From: Sphaerisporangium flaviroseum
GTDB taxonomy: Bacteria > Actinomycetota > Actinomycetes > Streptosporangiales > Streptosporangiaceae
Assembly: GCF_039537005.1 (NCBI RefSeq)
Contig: NZ_BAAAZR010000001.1
Span: 1,273,326-1,337,325 of the forward strand
Direction of reading: 5' to 3'
DNA length: 64,000 nt
Both the position numbers and the translations under genes were made by a program. The notes below the pieces were generated by a model, which ran no database searches, was not told where the DNA came from, and saw only the letters and a list, made by a program, of their open reading frames with translations. How positions within the stretch are numbered: the stretch's first letter is position 1; every line of letters starts with the position of its first letter. This document shows, piece by piece, positions 1 to 8,140 of this stretch.

Positions 1-259
1 TGACGAACAGGAAGCCGCCCTCCATCTCGATGATGGTCTGCCGTACGCCGCCGAGGCCGAAGTGCCGTCCCGCGCCCAGGGCGAGGCTGTGGCTGCCTGC
101 GGAGATGGCGGACAGGTGCTCGGCGTCCTCCCGGGTCAGCTCCCGGGAGCCGCCTATGGTAAGACCGTCGGCGGACAGCACGATGGCGTGCCGGACACCG
201 GGGACCCGCTGGGTCAGGTCGTCGAGCAGCCAGCTCAGTTCAGGTCTGGGGTCGGGCAT
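1..259 (-). CDS. cvnB: Roadblock/LC7 domain protein of a conservon (CvnB-like), truncated by the window edge
   Basis: The visible N-terminal 86 residues start MPDPRPELSWLLDDLTQRV and continue into HAIVLSADGL and an AISAGSHSLA stretch, the usual pattern of actinobacterial roadblock/LC7 proteins. In conservons (cvn), this small protein works with a membrane sensor-kinase-like CvnA, a DUF742 protein and a Ras-like GTPase. Its ATG overlaps the last 20 bases of the upstream cvnA-like gene, so the two are probably translationally coupled. The C-terminus and the expected DUF742 and GTPase genes lie beyond the left edge. Family assignment is firm; the conservon role is inferred from the gene pair. 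Confidence 0.85.
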   Translation of the reverse strand, partial: MPDPRPELSWLLDDLTQRVPGVRHAIVLSADGLTIGGSRELTREDAEHLSAISAGSHSLALGAGRHFGLGGVRQTIIEMEGGFLFV

Positions 260-2600
260 CGGGGTCGCCCTCCTTTCTGTTCCACATGTCCTGGTCCTGC
301 TCGGCCTGGCTGCGACCCTGCTGCCAGCCGTGCTGCATGGACGACATGAGCTTCATGAGCTCCTCGGGAGAGCGCACGGAGACGTCGCGCTGCTCCTTGG
401 AACGTGATTGGCGGAGCTGGGGCGCCAGGTTGGCCTGCCGCACCCGCACGGGCAGACCGTCCAGGTCGTCATCCTCGGGGTCCGGTACGGACACCGCTCG
501 CCGCGCCGGGGCAGGGGGCGCGGAGGGGTCCTGGCGCCGCGGTTCCGCCAGGAACCACCCCGCCGCGCGGTCGGGAGCGCGGCCCGACGGCTGGTCCCGC
601 GTCCCGGACAGCGCCCTCGGCCGGGCCTCCGGTACGGTGCTCAGCGCCCGTACGGGCCGCTCCGTGACGCCGTCCCCCGTGACGCCGTGCCCCGCGGCCT
701 CGGTGGCAGGTGCCTCCGAGGCGGCGAGCAGGCTCGACGGCAGCAGGACGATCGCGGTGGTGCCGTCGTAGGGCGAGGGGCGTAGCGAGATCTTGATGCC
801 GTGCCGGGCCGCGAGCTTGGCCACGACGAACAGGCCCAGCCGGTCGGTGTCGACCAGGTCGAACTCCGGAGGGTCGGCGAGCTTGGCGTTGAGGTCGTCC
901 AGGGTGGCCCGGCTCAGGCCGAGGCCACGGTCCTCGACCTCCACCGCGAAACCGTTGGCCGCCGTCATGCCTCGGATGTGCACCGTGGTGTTGGGCGGCG
1001 AGAAGACGGTGGCGTTCTCCACCAGCTCGGCGATCAGGTGGATCACGTCGGCGACGGCGGCGCCCACCAGCAGCGGAGCGTGCGGGATGGGGGGCACGGT
1101 GACGCGGGTGTAGTCCTCGACCTCCAGCACGGCGCTGCGCACCACGTCGAAGATCGGTACCGGGTCGCGCCACCTGCGGGCGGGGGCCGAGTCGGACAGG
1201 ATGATCAGATTTTCCGCGTGCCGCCGCATGCGGGTGGTCAGGTGGTCGAGCCGGAAGAGATCCTCCAGGATCTCCGGCTCCTCGACGCGGCGCTCCATCG
1301 TGTCGAGCAGCGTGAGCTGGCGATGGAGCAGCGCCTGGTTGCGCCAGGCGAGGTTGAGGAACACCTGGCCGACGCCCTTGCGCAGCGTGGCCTGGCTGAC
1401 CGCGGCCTCTACCGCGGTGCGCTGCACGGCGGAGAACGCGTGCACGACCCGGTCGACCTCGGCGGTGTCCGCGGCGTCCAGGGCGGGGGCCTCGGTCGCG
1501 GGGTCCACGTCGTCGCCCCTGCGCAACCGCTCGACGAGGCGTGGCAGCCGCTTCTCGGCCAGCTCCACGGCCGAGGCCTGCAGCCGGCTCAGCTCGTTGA
1601 TCAGGGAGCGGCCGAACCGGTAGGACAGCACGATCGACACGATGACCGCGAGCAGACCAAGGCCGAGGACCAGCCCGATCCTCCAGTACGCGGCGGTCTT
1701 GAGCCGCTCTGCCTCGGCCGCGGCACGGACCAGCTCGTACTGGGTGTCCCTGTGGATCTTGCCGATGAGCGACCCCGCGTCGCTCTTCCACACGGCCGGC
1801 TGCACCGGAGGCGCGCCGCTGGTGTCCCATACGAACAGCGCGTCCTCCACCGCCAGCAGCCGCTCGTAGGGGGCGCTCCTCACGAGATCGTCGTAGTGCG
1901 TCCGCAGTTCGGGACCCACGTCGCGCTCGGCGTTGGCGAGGGCGATCCTGCGGCTGGTCATCCCGGCGACGAACGCGGCGCGATCGGTGGGGGTCATGAT
2001 GCGGTGCACGATCGTGGAGGTGAGTACGGCGTGTTCCCTGCCCAGGTACTCGGCGGTGGCGCTGAAGGCCGCCATGCCACGCACCGCGCGGTAGGACGAC
2101 ACGTCGCTCAGCGCGTCGCTGTCGCTGAACTGCCGGTTGACGGTGGCGATCAGATCGCTGTACGCGTCGATGATCTTGAGCGGCGGGGAGAGCCGGCCGC
2201 TGTCGGCGGAGGCGCGAAGCCTCTCCAGCCCGTCCAGCGCCTTCACCAGGTCCCGTACCTCAGCAGGGGTGTTGGCGGTCCCACCCTGGAGGTCGATGGC
2301 CCCGATCACCTGGCGCAGTCGCCCCACCTGGGCGTCGGTGACCTTCCGCTGGTCCGCCAGCGGCCGGTCGGCGCCGGTGCCGGCGACCGCCTCGGCGGAG
2401 AGCTGGCGCTCCCGCTGGAGCTCGATGATCAACTGAAGCACCGGCGACCCGATGGCCTCCCAGCGGTTCTGGGTCCGAGAGATGGTCGCGACCTCCTCGA
2501 CGCTCCCGTACGCGATGACCCCCCACAGGGCGATCATGGAGATCAGTGGAATCAGAAGGATTCTGAGGAGCTTCGAGCGGATCGGTGGAGGCGAGCTCAT
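240..2600 (-). CDS. cvnA: Nitrate/nitrite-sensor-type histidine-kinase-like protein (CvnA-like)
   Basis: 786-residue membrane protein. A first membrane helix lies at about residues 10-32, then an extracytoplasmic NIT-like helical sensor region to about 300, a second helix (about 305-327, GLVLGLGLLAVIVSIVLSY), a HAMP-like linker, and a HATPase_c domain with an N-box (IHLIAELVENATVFSPP), a G-box (VEDRGLGLS) and a DRLGLFVVAKLAARHG segment. I see no clear phosphoacceptor His box, and the last ~150 residues are Pro/Arg-rich and probably disordered; both are usual for CvnA proteins, which act with roadblock and GTPase partners rather than a classical response regulator. It overlaps the downstream roadblock gene by 20 bases. 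Confidence 0.88.
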   Translation of the reverse strand: MSSPPPIRSKLLRILLIPLISMIALWGVIAYGSVEEVATISRTQNRWEAIGSPVLQLIIELQRERQLSAEAVAGTGADRPLADQRKVTDAQVGRLRQVIGAIDLQGGTANTPAEVRDLVKALDGLERLRASADSGRLSPPLKIIDAYSDLIATVNRQFSDSDALSDVSSYRAVRGMAAFSATAEYLGREHAVLTSTIVHRIMTPTDRAAFVAGMTSRRIALANAERDVGPELRTHYDDLVRSAPYERLLAVEDALFVWDTSGAPPVQPAVWKSDAGSLIGKIHRDTQYELVRAAAEAERLKTAAYWRIGLVLGLGLLAVIVSIVLSYRFGRSLINELSRLQASAVELAEKRLPRLVERLRRGDDVDPATEAPALDAADTAEVDRVVHAFSAVQRTAVEAAVSQATLRKGVGQVFLNLAWRNQALLHRQLTLLDTMERRVEEPEILEDLFRLDHLTTRMRRHAENLIILSDSAPARRWRDPVPIFDVVRSAVLEVEDYTRVTVPPIPHAPLLVGAAVADVIHLIAELVENATVFSPPNTTVHIRGMTAANGFAVEVEDRGLGLSRATLDDLNAKLADPPEFDLVDTDRLGLFVVAKLAARHGIKISLRPSPYDGTTAIVLLPSSLLAASEAPATEAAGHGVTGDGVTERPVRALSTVPEARPRALSGTRDQPSGRAPDRAAGWFLAEPRRQDPSAPPAPARRAVSVPDPEDDDLDGLPVRVRQANLAPQLRQSRSKEQRDVSVRSPEELMKLMSSMQHGWQQGRSQAEQDQDMWNRKEGDPDARPQT

Positions 2601-2702
2601 CCATCATGTCCAATTCCGCGCGTTCTGGCGCGCCGTAAGCAGTCGCGACCATGGCCGCCCCTCGAGGACGCATGCCCGACTGGTACGTCTGTGATCTGGA
2701 CA

Positions 2703-2731
2703 ACTATGCCTATTGCGCTACAAGTCCTCAA
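2703..2731 (-). promoter_or_regulatory. Candidate promoter of the conservon
   Basis: On the minus strand TTGAGG (2726-2731) and CATAGT (2703-2708) are separated by 17 bp, a good -35/-10 pair. Transcription would start near 2696, giving a roughly 95-base leader before the cvnA-like ATG at 2600. The surrounding stretch (2700-2790) is more AT-rich than the genes. No gene is seen between 2601 and 2932. Confidence 0.5.
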
Positions 2732-2895
2732 GACAACAAAGCGAAGATTGGATATCGATGTCGCGGTAGGTGCGGTCGAGGTGACCGTTCGTAATGACAG
2801 ATCTTGACGCGGCCGAGCGGATGTCACGAAAAGTAACCAGCCGAAACCCGGTCATCGGCCTCCGTGAACGCCCCGAATGCGACGCGATAATCCGG

Positions 2896-2925
2896 TTGGC
2901 CGCCGTTGGAGGGTGGGGCTAGGGT
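2896..2925 (+). promoter_or_regulatory. Candidate promoter of the leader peptide and glycosyltransferase
   Basis: TTGGCC (2896-2901) and TAGGGT (2920-2925, matching TANNNT) are 18 bp apart. A start site 7 bases past the -10 falls at 2932/2933, on the A of the leader-peptide ATG, so the leader would be read from a leaderless transcript. AT-rich patches (GATAAT just upstream of the -35, AAAAGT further up) leave WhiB7-type activation possible, but that is speculative. Confidence 0.5.
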
Positions 2926-2932
2926 TGGGCTC

Positions 2933-2965
2933 ATGATCTATTCGATCCGCATGCGCACCGCCTGA
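2933..2965 (+). CDS. Leader peptide MIYSIRMRTA, likely macrolide-sensing arrest peptide
   Basis: Ten codons from ATG to TGA, ending 116 bases before the glycosyltransferase start. The peptide MIYSIRMRTA lines up without gaps on the known ErmD leader start MTHSMRLR: Met1, Ser4, Arg6 and Arg8 are identical and residues 5 and 7 are hydrophobic in both. Arg-X-Arg is the established '+X+' motif at which macrolide-bound ribosomes stall, in ErmDL with residue 7 in the P site and Arg8 in the A site. The ATG coincides with the predicted transcription start. Identity as an arrest peptide is inferred from this resemblance and from the macrolide-type glycosyltransferase downstream. Confidence 0.65.
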   Translation: MIYSIRMRTA

Positions 2966-3081
2966 CACGGCGCGACCGCAGGGCCTGCTCGCCCATCGAG
3001 CGGCCCCTTCGAGCACGTCCCCTTCCGGGGCTTCTCCTGCGCGCCGTCGGACCACGTCTTCCGAGAATCCGACAGGACATC
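2966..3081 (+). promoter_or_regulatory. Candidate translational attenuator in the glycosyltransferase leader
   Basis: Several mutually exclusive pairings are visible. ACGGCGCG (2967-2974) pairs perfectly with CGCGCCGT (3040-3047). CGCAGG (2977-2982) pairs with CCTGCG (3036-3041), which overlaps the first helix. TCCTG (3035-3039) can pair with CAGGA (3073-3077), which contains the AGGA ribosome-binding site. GTCGGA (3046-3051) pairs with TCCGAC (3068-3073) just before that site. A ribosome stalled at codon 7 of the leader peptide would cover bases up to about 2967 and disturb the first helix, favouring 2977-2982/3036-3041 and occupying the anti-RBS segment. Folding energies were not computed. 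Confidence 0.45.
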
Positions 3082-4257
3082 ATGCGTACGCGCGAACACA
3101 TCGCCATGATCGGCTGCACCGCCCCGAGCCACATCTACCCCTCGCTGGCCGTCATCAGGGAACTGGTCTCCCGTGGCCATCGGGTCAGCTACGCGGTCGG
3201 TGAGACGCTGACCGAGCTGGTGGAACCCACCGGCGCCGAGCTGGTCCCCCATCCGTCGCTGCTCCCCACCGGCGAGAGCACCTGGCCGGATGACCCGGCC
3301 TCGGCAATGCGGATCTTCCTCGACGAGGCGATCGCGGTACTGCCGCGCCTCATCGAGCGCTACGACGACGACCGGCCCGGCCTTCTGCTCTACGACGTCG
3401 GCGGGCTGCCCGCACCCGTACTGGGCGAGCGGTACGGCATCCCCGCCGTGCAGCTGTCTCCCACCCTGGTCGCGTGGGACGGCTACGAGGAGGACATGGC
3501 CGAAACACTCGACGCCCTGCGGACGTCGGAGTCCGGCAAGAGGTACCACGCGGCGTGCAACGCGTGGCTGCGGGAGAACGGCATCGAGCGGGACGCGTGG
3601 GACTGGCTGGCGCATCCCGAGCACGTCCTCTCCCTGATCCCCAGGGTGATGCAGCCCAACGCCGATCGTGTGCCGCCGAACGTCCGGTTCGTGGGGCCCT
3701 GCCTCGACCCCGAGCGGCTGGCGGACACGAGTTGGACGCCGCCGGAGAACGGCGAGCGGGTGCTGCTCGTCTCGTTCGGCACCGCCTACACCGACCAGCT
3801 CGACGTCTACCGGGCGTGCCTGGAAGGCTTCGCGGACTCGGACTGGCACGTGGTGCTCGCCGTGGGCTCGCACGTCGACCTGGAGGATCTCGGCCCGATC
3901 CCGGCGGGTTTCGAGGTGCACCGCAGCGTGCCGCAACCGGCCGTGCTCGCCGCGGCCTCGGCGTTCGTCACCCACGCGGGGATGGGCGGGTGCACCGAGG
4001 CGCTGTGGTTCGGTGTGCCCACCGTGGCGATTCCGCAGGCCGCCGACCAGTTCGGCAACGCTGCGATCTTGGAGGCGCTCGGTGCGGGAAGGCACCTGCC
4101 GGCCGAGGAGGTCACCTCGGCGACGCTGCGTTCCGCGGTCGATTCGGTCGCGGGGTCGGCCGAGGTGGCCGCTCGGCTGGCGGCGATCCGTGCGTCGGTG
4201 CGGGCGCACGGCGGCGTCGACCGTGCCGCGGACGCGGTGGAGTCGTTCCTTCGCTGA
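3082..4257 (+). CDS. mgt: Macrolide-type glycosyltransferase (GT1, MGT family)
   Basis: 391 residues, the normal length for single-polypeptide GT1 enzymes that add a sugar to a small-molecule hydroxyl; the closest known group (OleD/Mgt) inactivates macrolides by glycosylating the 2'-hydroxyl of the amino sugar. N-terminal Rossmann half: IAMIGCTAPSHIYPSL with His17 at the catalytic base position, then VIRELVSRGHRVSYAVG. The C-terminal donor-binding half carries VPQPAVLAAASAFVTHAG, GGCTEALWFGVPTVAIP and QAADQFGNA. AGGA lies four bases before the ATG. No sugar or polyketide biosynthesis genes are nearby, so self-protection or resistance is more likely than a biosynthetic role. Substrate is not proven; flavonoid- or lipid-active relatives exist. 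Confidence 0.88.
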   Translation: MRTREHIAMIGCTAPSHIYPSLAVIRELVSRGHRVSYAVGETLTELVEPTGAELVPHPSLLPTGESTWPDDPASAMRIFLDEAIAVLPRLIERYDDDRPGLLLYDVGGLPAPVLGERYGIPAVQLSPTLVAWDGYEEDMAETLDALRTSESGKRYHAACNAWLRENGIERDAWDWLAHPEHVLSLIPRVMQPNADRVPPNVRFVGPCLDPERLADTSWTPPENGERVLLVSFGTAYTDQLDVYRACLEGFADSDWHVVLAVGSHVDLEDLGPIPAGFEVHRSVPQPAVLAAASAFVTHAGMGGCTEALWFGVPTVAIPQAADQFGNAAILEALGAGRHLPAEEVTSATLRSAVDSVAGSAEVAARLAAIRASVRAHGGVDRAADAVESFLR

Positions 4258-4272
4258 GCGCCGGAGGACCGT

Positions 4273-4689
4273 TCAGGCTCGACGGGAGCGCATGGCCTTC
4301 AGGACGGTCACGCTCTCGTCGGCCAGAAGGTCCTGGTACTCCTTGGACTCCATCGGGCAGAGCGACACCCTGCCCTCGGAGTCGAAGGCCAGGCCCCAGC
4401 CGTGCTTCTTCGGCAAAGGCGAGGCGCGCAGGCACGCCTGCGACCTGGAGAAGAACTCGTGACGGAGCCTGGCCACCTCGTCCTCCGAGGGGTCAGGCAG
4501 GTCCTGGCGCCTGAGCCAGGACTCGAACAGCACGTCTTCCTGCGTGTAGACGTACGGGTTGCCGACCAGCAACTCGTACTGCAGCGCGGCGACGGTCTTC
4601 TTCTCACCGCGAGCTCTGGGAATGACGCTCTCGGTCACCGGGCAGTCGTCGGCCACCGCTATGAGGGTCTGGTAGTAGTTCAGGTCCAT
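4273..4689 (-). CDS. DUF6157 family protein
   Basis: 138 residues starting MDLNYYQTLIAVADDCPV, with PRARGEKKTVAALQYELL, NPYVYTQEDVLFE and SQACLRASPLPKKHGWGLAFD, which match the DUF6157 pattern as I remember it. The start at 4689 is chosen because AGGAG lies 9 bases upstream; a longer in-frame extension to 4752 has no ribosome-binding site and reads like non-coding sequence. Probably cytosolic; function unknown. It converges on the glycosyltransferase gene, ending 15 bases away. Confidence 0.75.
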   Translation of the reverse strand: MDLNYYQTLIAVADDCPVTESVIPRARGEKKTVAALQYELLVGNPYVYTQEDVLFESWLRRQDLPDPSEDEVARLRHEFFSRSQACLRASPLPKKHGWGLAFDSEGRVSLCPMESKEYQDLLADESVTVLKAMRSRRA

Positions 4690-4853
4690 GGGAGAGAACT
4701 CCTGCCAACGCCGTTGGATCGTATGCGTGTTCGAGATCCTACCGGCCCGCACCCGATGAGCGCCCGCACCGCCTCGAAGCGCAGCGGCCGGTTCAGCACC
4801 TCGACCAAGCTGACATGCAGGTGACGGGGCCGCGGAGGGGGTAGGTAGCGGGA

Positions 4854-5618
4854 GTGATCGATCGGGGAGGGTCGATGCTCGGGTTGCCTGACGGGGTCCG
4901 TGGGTGCCTGTTCGACATGGACGGCGTGCTGACCCGCACCGCGACCGTCCATGCGGCCGCGTGGAAGTCGACGTTCGACGAGTTCCTGCGGGAGTGGGCC
5001 GACCAGACGGGCCGTCCGTTCGTGCCGTTCGACGCGGTGGCCGACTACGACCGTTACGTCGACGGGAAAGAGCGGCTGGACGGGACCAGGAGCTTTCTGG
5101 CCGCGCGTGGCATCACACTGCCCGAGGGGTCGCCCGGTGACCCGCCCGACGCGCTGACCGTGCATGGGCTGAGCGACCGCAAGAACGCGCGCGTACAGGC
5201 GATCATGGACAGGGAAGGCGTCGAGGTCTTCCCAGGCTCGGTCCGATACGTCCAGGCCGTGCGGGACGCGGGGTTGCGCAGAGCCGTCGTGTCGTCGAGC
5301 GCCAACACGGCACGGGTGCTCTCCGCCGCAGGGATCGCCGAGCTGTTCGAGGCGCGCATCGACGGCGTGGTGGCCAAGGAGCGGCGTCTCGTGGGCAAGC
5401 CGGCGCCGGACATGTACCTCGCGGGCGCGGAGGCGCTCGGGCTCGGGCCGTCAGAGGCCGCGGTCTTCGAGGACGCGCTGGCGGGGGTGGCGGCCGGCCG
5501 CGCGGGAAGGTTCGCCTTCGTCGTCGGCGTCGACCGGGTGGGGCAGGCGGGGGCGCTGCGCGAGCACGGCGCGGACCTCGTGGTGAGCGACCTCGCCGAG
5601 TTACTGGAGCCGCGATGA
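4854..5618 (+). CDS. pgmB: HAD-family beta-phosphoglucomutase-like hydrolase
   Basis: 254 residues. HAD motif I is FDMDGVLTRT, followed by a helical cap domain, motif II VVSSSAN, motif III around GKPAPDMYL, and motif IV VFEDALAGVAAGRAG. Next to a GH65 phosphorylase the expected reaction is beta-glucose 1-phosphate to glucose 6-phosphate. The GTG start at 4854 has GGAGGGG 13 bases upstream; an ATG at 4875 with GGGGAGG four bases upstream is an equally good start. The TGA overlaps the next ATG (ATGA), so translation is coupled to the short ORF and GH65 gene that follow. Confidence 0.85.
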   Translation: MIDRGGSMLGLPDGVRGCLFDMDGVLTRTATVHAAAWKSTFDEFLREWADQTGRPFVPFDAVADYDRYVDGKERLDGTRSFLAARGITLPEGSPGDPPDALTVHGLSDRKNARVQAIMDREGVEVFPGSVRYVQAVRDAGLRRAVVSSSANTARVLSAAGIAELFEARIDGVVAKERRLVGKPAPDMYLAGAEALGLGPSEAAVFEDALAGVAAGRAGRFAFVVGVDRVGQAGALREHGADLVVSDLAELLEPR

Positions 5619-5677
5619 GCCCGTACTTCGCGGTGGGCCCGGTGACCGGCCGCGCCGGGGCGGTGGAGCCGCGATGA
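5605..5677 (+). repeat. 14-bp direct repeat carrying two stop/start junctions
   Basis: TGGAGCCGCGATGA occurs at 5605-5618 and again at 5664-5677, 59 bp apart. Each copy contains GGAG, an ATG and an overlapping TGA, and each ends a reading frame in -EPR. The second copy starts the GH65 gene; the first starts a 20-codon ORF. A local duplication of the pgmB/GH65 junction is the simplest explanation. Confidence 0.75.
5615..5677 (+). CDS. 20-codon coupling ORF between pgmB and GH65
   Basis: ATG at 5615 overlaps the pgmB stop (ATGA), and its own TGA overlaps the GH65 start (ATGA at 5674). The peptide is MSPYFAVGPVTGRAGAVEPR. GGAG lies 5 bases before its ATG and the same element lies before the GH65 ATG. 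It probably serves to carry ribosomes across the 59-bp duplication rather than as a functional peptide. No homologue is known to me. Confidence 0.35.
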   Translation: MSPYFAVGPVTGRAGAVEPR

Positions 5678-8028
5678 TCCAGCACCCCGCCTTCGTGGCC
5701 GAACCCTGGGCGGTGCGGGAGCGCGGGCTCGACCTGGGCCTGCTCGCGCAGACCGAGTCGGTGTTCGCGCTGTCCAACGGGCACATCGGCCTGCGCGGCA
5801 ACCTCGACGAAGGCGAACCGTACGGGCAGCCGGGCACCTACCTCAACTCGGTGTACGAACTGCGGCCCCTGCCGTACGCCGAGGCGGGATACGGCTATCC
5901 CGAGTCCGGCCAGACGGTCGTGAACGTCACCAACGGCAAGCTGATCAGGCTGCTGGTCGACGACGAGCCGTTCGACGTCCGGTACGGCACGCTGCACGAG
6001 CACGAGCGGGCCCTCGACCTGCGCGCGGGGACCCTGACCCGCCGGGCCCGCTGGAGCTCCCCGACCGGGGGCGAGGTGCTCATCACCTCCACGCGGCTGG
6101 TGTCGTTCACCCATCGGGCGGTGGCCGCGATCCTGTACGAGGTCGAGCCCGTCGGCAGCCCACGGCGGGTGGTGGTGCAGTCGGAGCTGGTCGCCAACGA
6201 GACCGTGGAGTACACGAGCGGCGACCCGCGTGCCGCCGCCGTTCTGGAGTCGCCGCTGGTGCTGGAGGAGAACGTGCCGGCGACGGACGGAGTGGCCATC
6301 ATGGTCCACTCCACGCGGGTCAGCCGCCTGCGGGTGGCCGCCGCGATGGTCCACCAGATCGACGGTCCCGAGCGCACGCGGGTCGAGGCGCAGGGAGGCG
6401 GCGACGTCAGCCGCGTGACGGTCGCCACGCGGCTGGAGCCCGGTCAGCGGCTGCGGCTGGTCAAGTTCTTCTCGTACGGCTGGTCGGCCAAGCGGTCACG
6501 GCCGGCGATGCACGACCAGGTCGTCGCCGCGCTGGCGGCCGCCCGGCTGGCCGGGTGGGACGGGCTGTGCGCCGACCAGCGGCGGTTCCTCGACGAGTTC
6601 TGGGCCGGTGCCGATGTGGAGGTCGAGGGCGACGCCGAGGTGCAGCAGGCCGTCCGTTTCGGCCTGTTCCACCTGCTGCAGGCCTCCGCGCGGCTGGAGG
6701 ACCGTCCCATTCCCGGCAAGGGGCTGACCGGCTCGGGCTACGACGGCCACGCGTTCTGGGACACCGAGATCTTCGTGCTGCCGGTGCTCACCTACACCTA
6801 TCCCCGGGCCGCCGTTGACGCGCTTTCGTGGAGGAAGTCGATCCTGCCGATGGCGGAGGCGCGCGCGGCCCAGCTGGGACTGGGCGGCGCCGCCTTCCCC
6901 TGGCGGACGATCAACGGCGAGGAGTGCTCCAGCTACTGGCCGGCCGGCACCGCGGCTTTCCACATCAACGCCGACATCGCCCACGCGGTCACCCGGTACG
7001 TCGACGCGACCCAGGACACGCGCTTCGAGCGCGACACCGGCCTGCCGCTGCTGGTGGCGACGGCCCGGCTGTGGTGCGCCCTCGGCCACCACGACGCCCG
7101 CGGGCGGTTTCGCATCGACGGCGTCACCGGCCCCGACGAGTACAGCGCCGTCTCCGACAACAACGTCTACACCAACCTGATGGCCGGGCATAACCTCATC
7201 GAGGCGGCCGACGCCGTGCTGCGGCACCCCGACCGGGCGCGGCACCTCGGGGTCACCCTGGAGGAGTCCGCCGCCTGGCGTGACGCGGCCACCGCGATGT
7301 TCGTCCCGTACGACGAGCGGCTCGGCGTGCATCCCCAGAGCGAGGGGTTCACCAGCCACGCGGTGTGGGATTTCGCCGCCACCAGGCCCGATCAGTACCC
7401 CCTGCTGCTGCACTTCCCCTACTTCGACCTCTACCGCAAGCAGGTGGTCAAGCAGGCCGACCTGGTGCTGGCGTTGCAGTTGCGCGGTGAGGCGTTCACG
7501 CCCGAGCAGAAGGCCCGTGACTTCGCCTACTACGAGGCGCTGACGGTCCGCGACTCGTCGCTCTCCGCCTGCACCCAGGCGGTGATCGCCGCCGAGGTGG
7601 GCCAGACCGAGCTGGCCTACCGCTATCTCGGCGAGGCGGCGCTGATGGACCTGGAGGACCTGGAGAAGAACACCCTCGACGGGGTCCATCTGGCCTCGCT
7701 GGCCGGGGCGTGGATCGCGTTGGTCGCCGGGTTCGGCGGGATGCGGGCCGGTCAGGGGCGGATGTGCTTCGCCCCGGCACTTCCCTCAGGCATCACGCGG
7801 ATGGCCTTCCGGCTGCGCTATCACGGTCGCCTGCTGCATGCCGACGTCACGCCGGGTTCGACGGCCTACCGGCTCCTGGAGGGTGAGCCGCTCATGCTGA
7901 CCCACCACGGCAAGGAGTTCCGGCTCGCCGCGCATCCGGTCACCCGGCCCAATCCACGTTCGCCGCTGCCCGAGGTGCCCGTCCGGCAGCCGCCCGGTCG
8001 CGAGCCCGCCCCCCGCCGTCCGAGTTGA
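5674..8028 (+). CDS. Glycoside hydrolase family 65 phosphorylase (maltose/trehalose/kojibiose type)
   Basis: 784 residues, the usual GH65 length. The N-terminal beta-sandwich begins near FALSNGHIGLRGNLDEG; the (alpha/alpha)6 catalytic barrel carries GSGYDGHAFWDTEIFVLP, FPWRTINGEE and GVTGPDEYSAVSDNNVYTN, whose Glu489 matches the GH65 general acid. The enzyme splits alpha-glucobioses with phosphate to glucose and beta-glucose 1-phosphate, which the coupled pgmB product would convert to glucose 6-phosphate. Phosphate-binding residues are not separable from hydrolase variants by eye, so substrate is open. Cytosolic, no signal peptide. Confidence 0.88.
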   Translation: MIQHPAFVAEPWAVRERGLDLGLLAQTESVFALSNGHIGLRGNLDEGEPYGQPGTYLNSVYELRPLPYAEAGYGYPESGQTVVNVTNGKLIRLLVDDEPFDVRYGTLHEHERALDLRAGTLTRRARWSSPTGGEVLITSTRLVSFTHRAVAAILYEVEPVGSPRRVVVQSELVANETVEYTSGDPRAAAVLESPLVLEENVPATDGVAIMVHSTRVSRLRVAAAMVHQIDGPERTRVEAQGGGDVSRVTVATRLEPGQRLRLVKFFSYGWSAKRSRPAMHDQVVAALAAARLAGWDGLCADQRRFLDEFWAGADVEVEGDAEVQQAVRFGLFHLLQASARLEDRPIPGKGLTGSGYDGHAFWDTEIFVLPVLTYTYPRAAVDALSWRKSILPMAEARAAQLGLGGAAFPWRTINGEECSSYWPAGTAAFHINADIAHAVTRYVDATQDTRFERDTGLPLLVATARLWCALGHHDARGRFRIDGVTGPDEYSAVSDNNVYTNLMAGHNLIEAADAVLRHPDRARHLGVTLEESAAWRDAATAMFVPYDERLGVHPQSEGFTSHAVWDFAATRPDQYPLLLHFPYFDLYRKQVVKQADLVLALQLRGEAFTPEQKARDFAYYEALTVRDSSLSACTQAVIAAEVGQTELAYRYLGEAALMDLEDLEKNTLDGVHLASLAGAWIALVAGFGGMRAGQGRMCFAPALPSGITRMAFRLRYHGRLLHADVTPGSTAYRLLEGEPLMLTHHGKEFRLAAHPVTRPNPRSPLPEVPVRQPPGREPAPRRPS

Positions 8029-8140
8029 GCGTCGGGTCCGCGCCTGCTGGGACGATTGCGGGGAACAAAGTGCGCACAGAGCAACTCGCCCATCCGAACG
8101 GCCGCTTCGTGGCCGTCGCCAGCGACCGGAGGAACCACCG

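Noticed and set aside
240..2600. Classical two-component histidine kinase
   Set aside because: No phosphoacceptor His box is seen and no response regulator follows; the roadblock partner supports a conservon instead.
801..2807. Long plus-strand open frame of 668 codons opposite cvnA
   Set aside because: It lies antisense to a gene with clear domains; high GC causes such mirror frames, and it shows no family motif.
3082..4257. Part of a macrolide biosynthesis cluster
   Set aside because: No polyketide synthase, deoxysugar or P450 genes lie within the window; a stand-alone resistance gene fits better.
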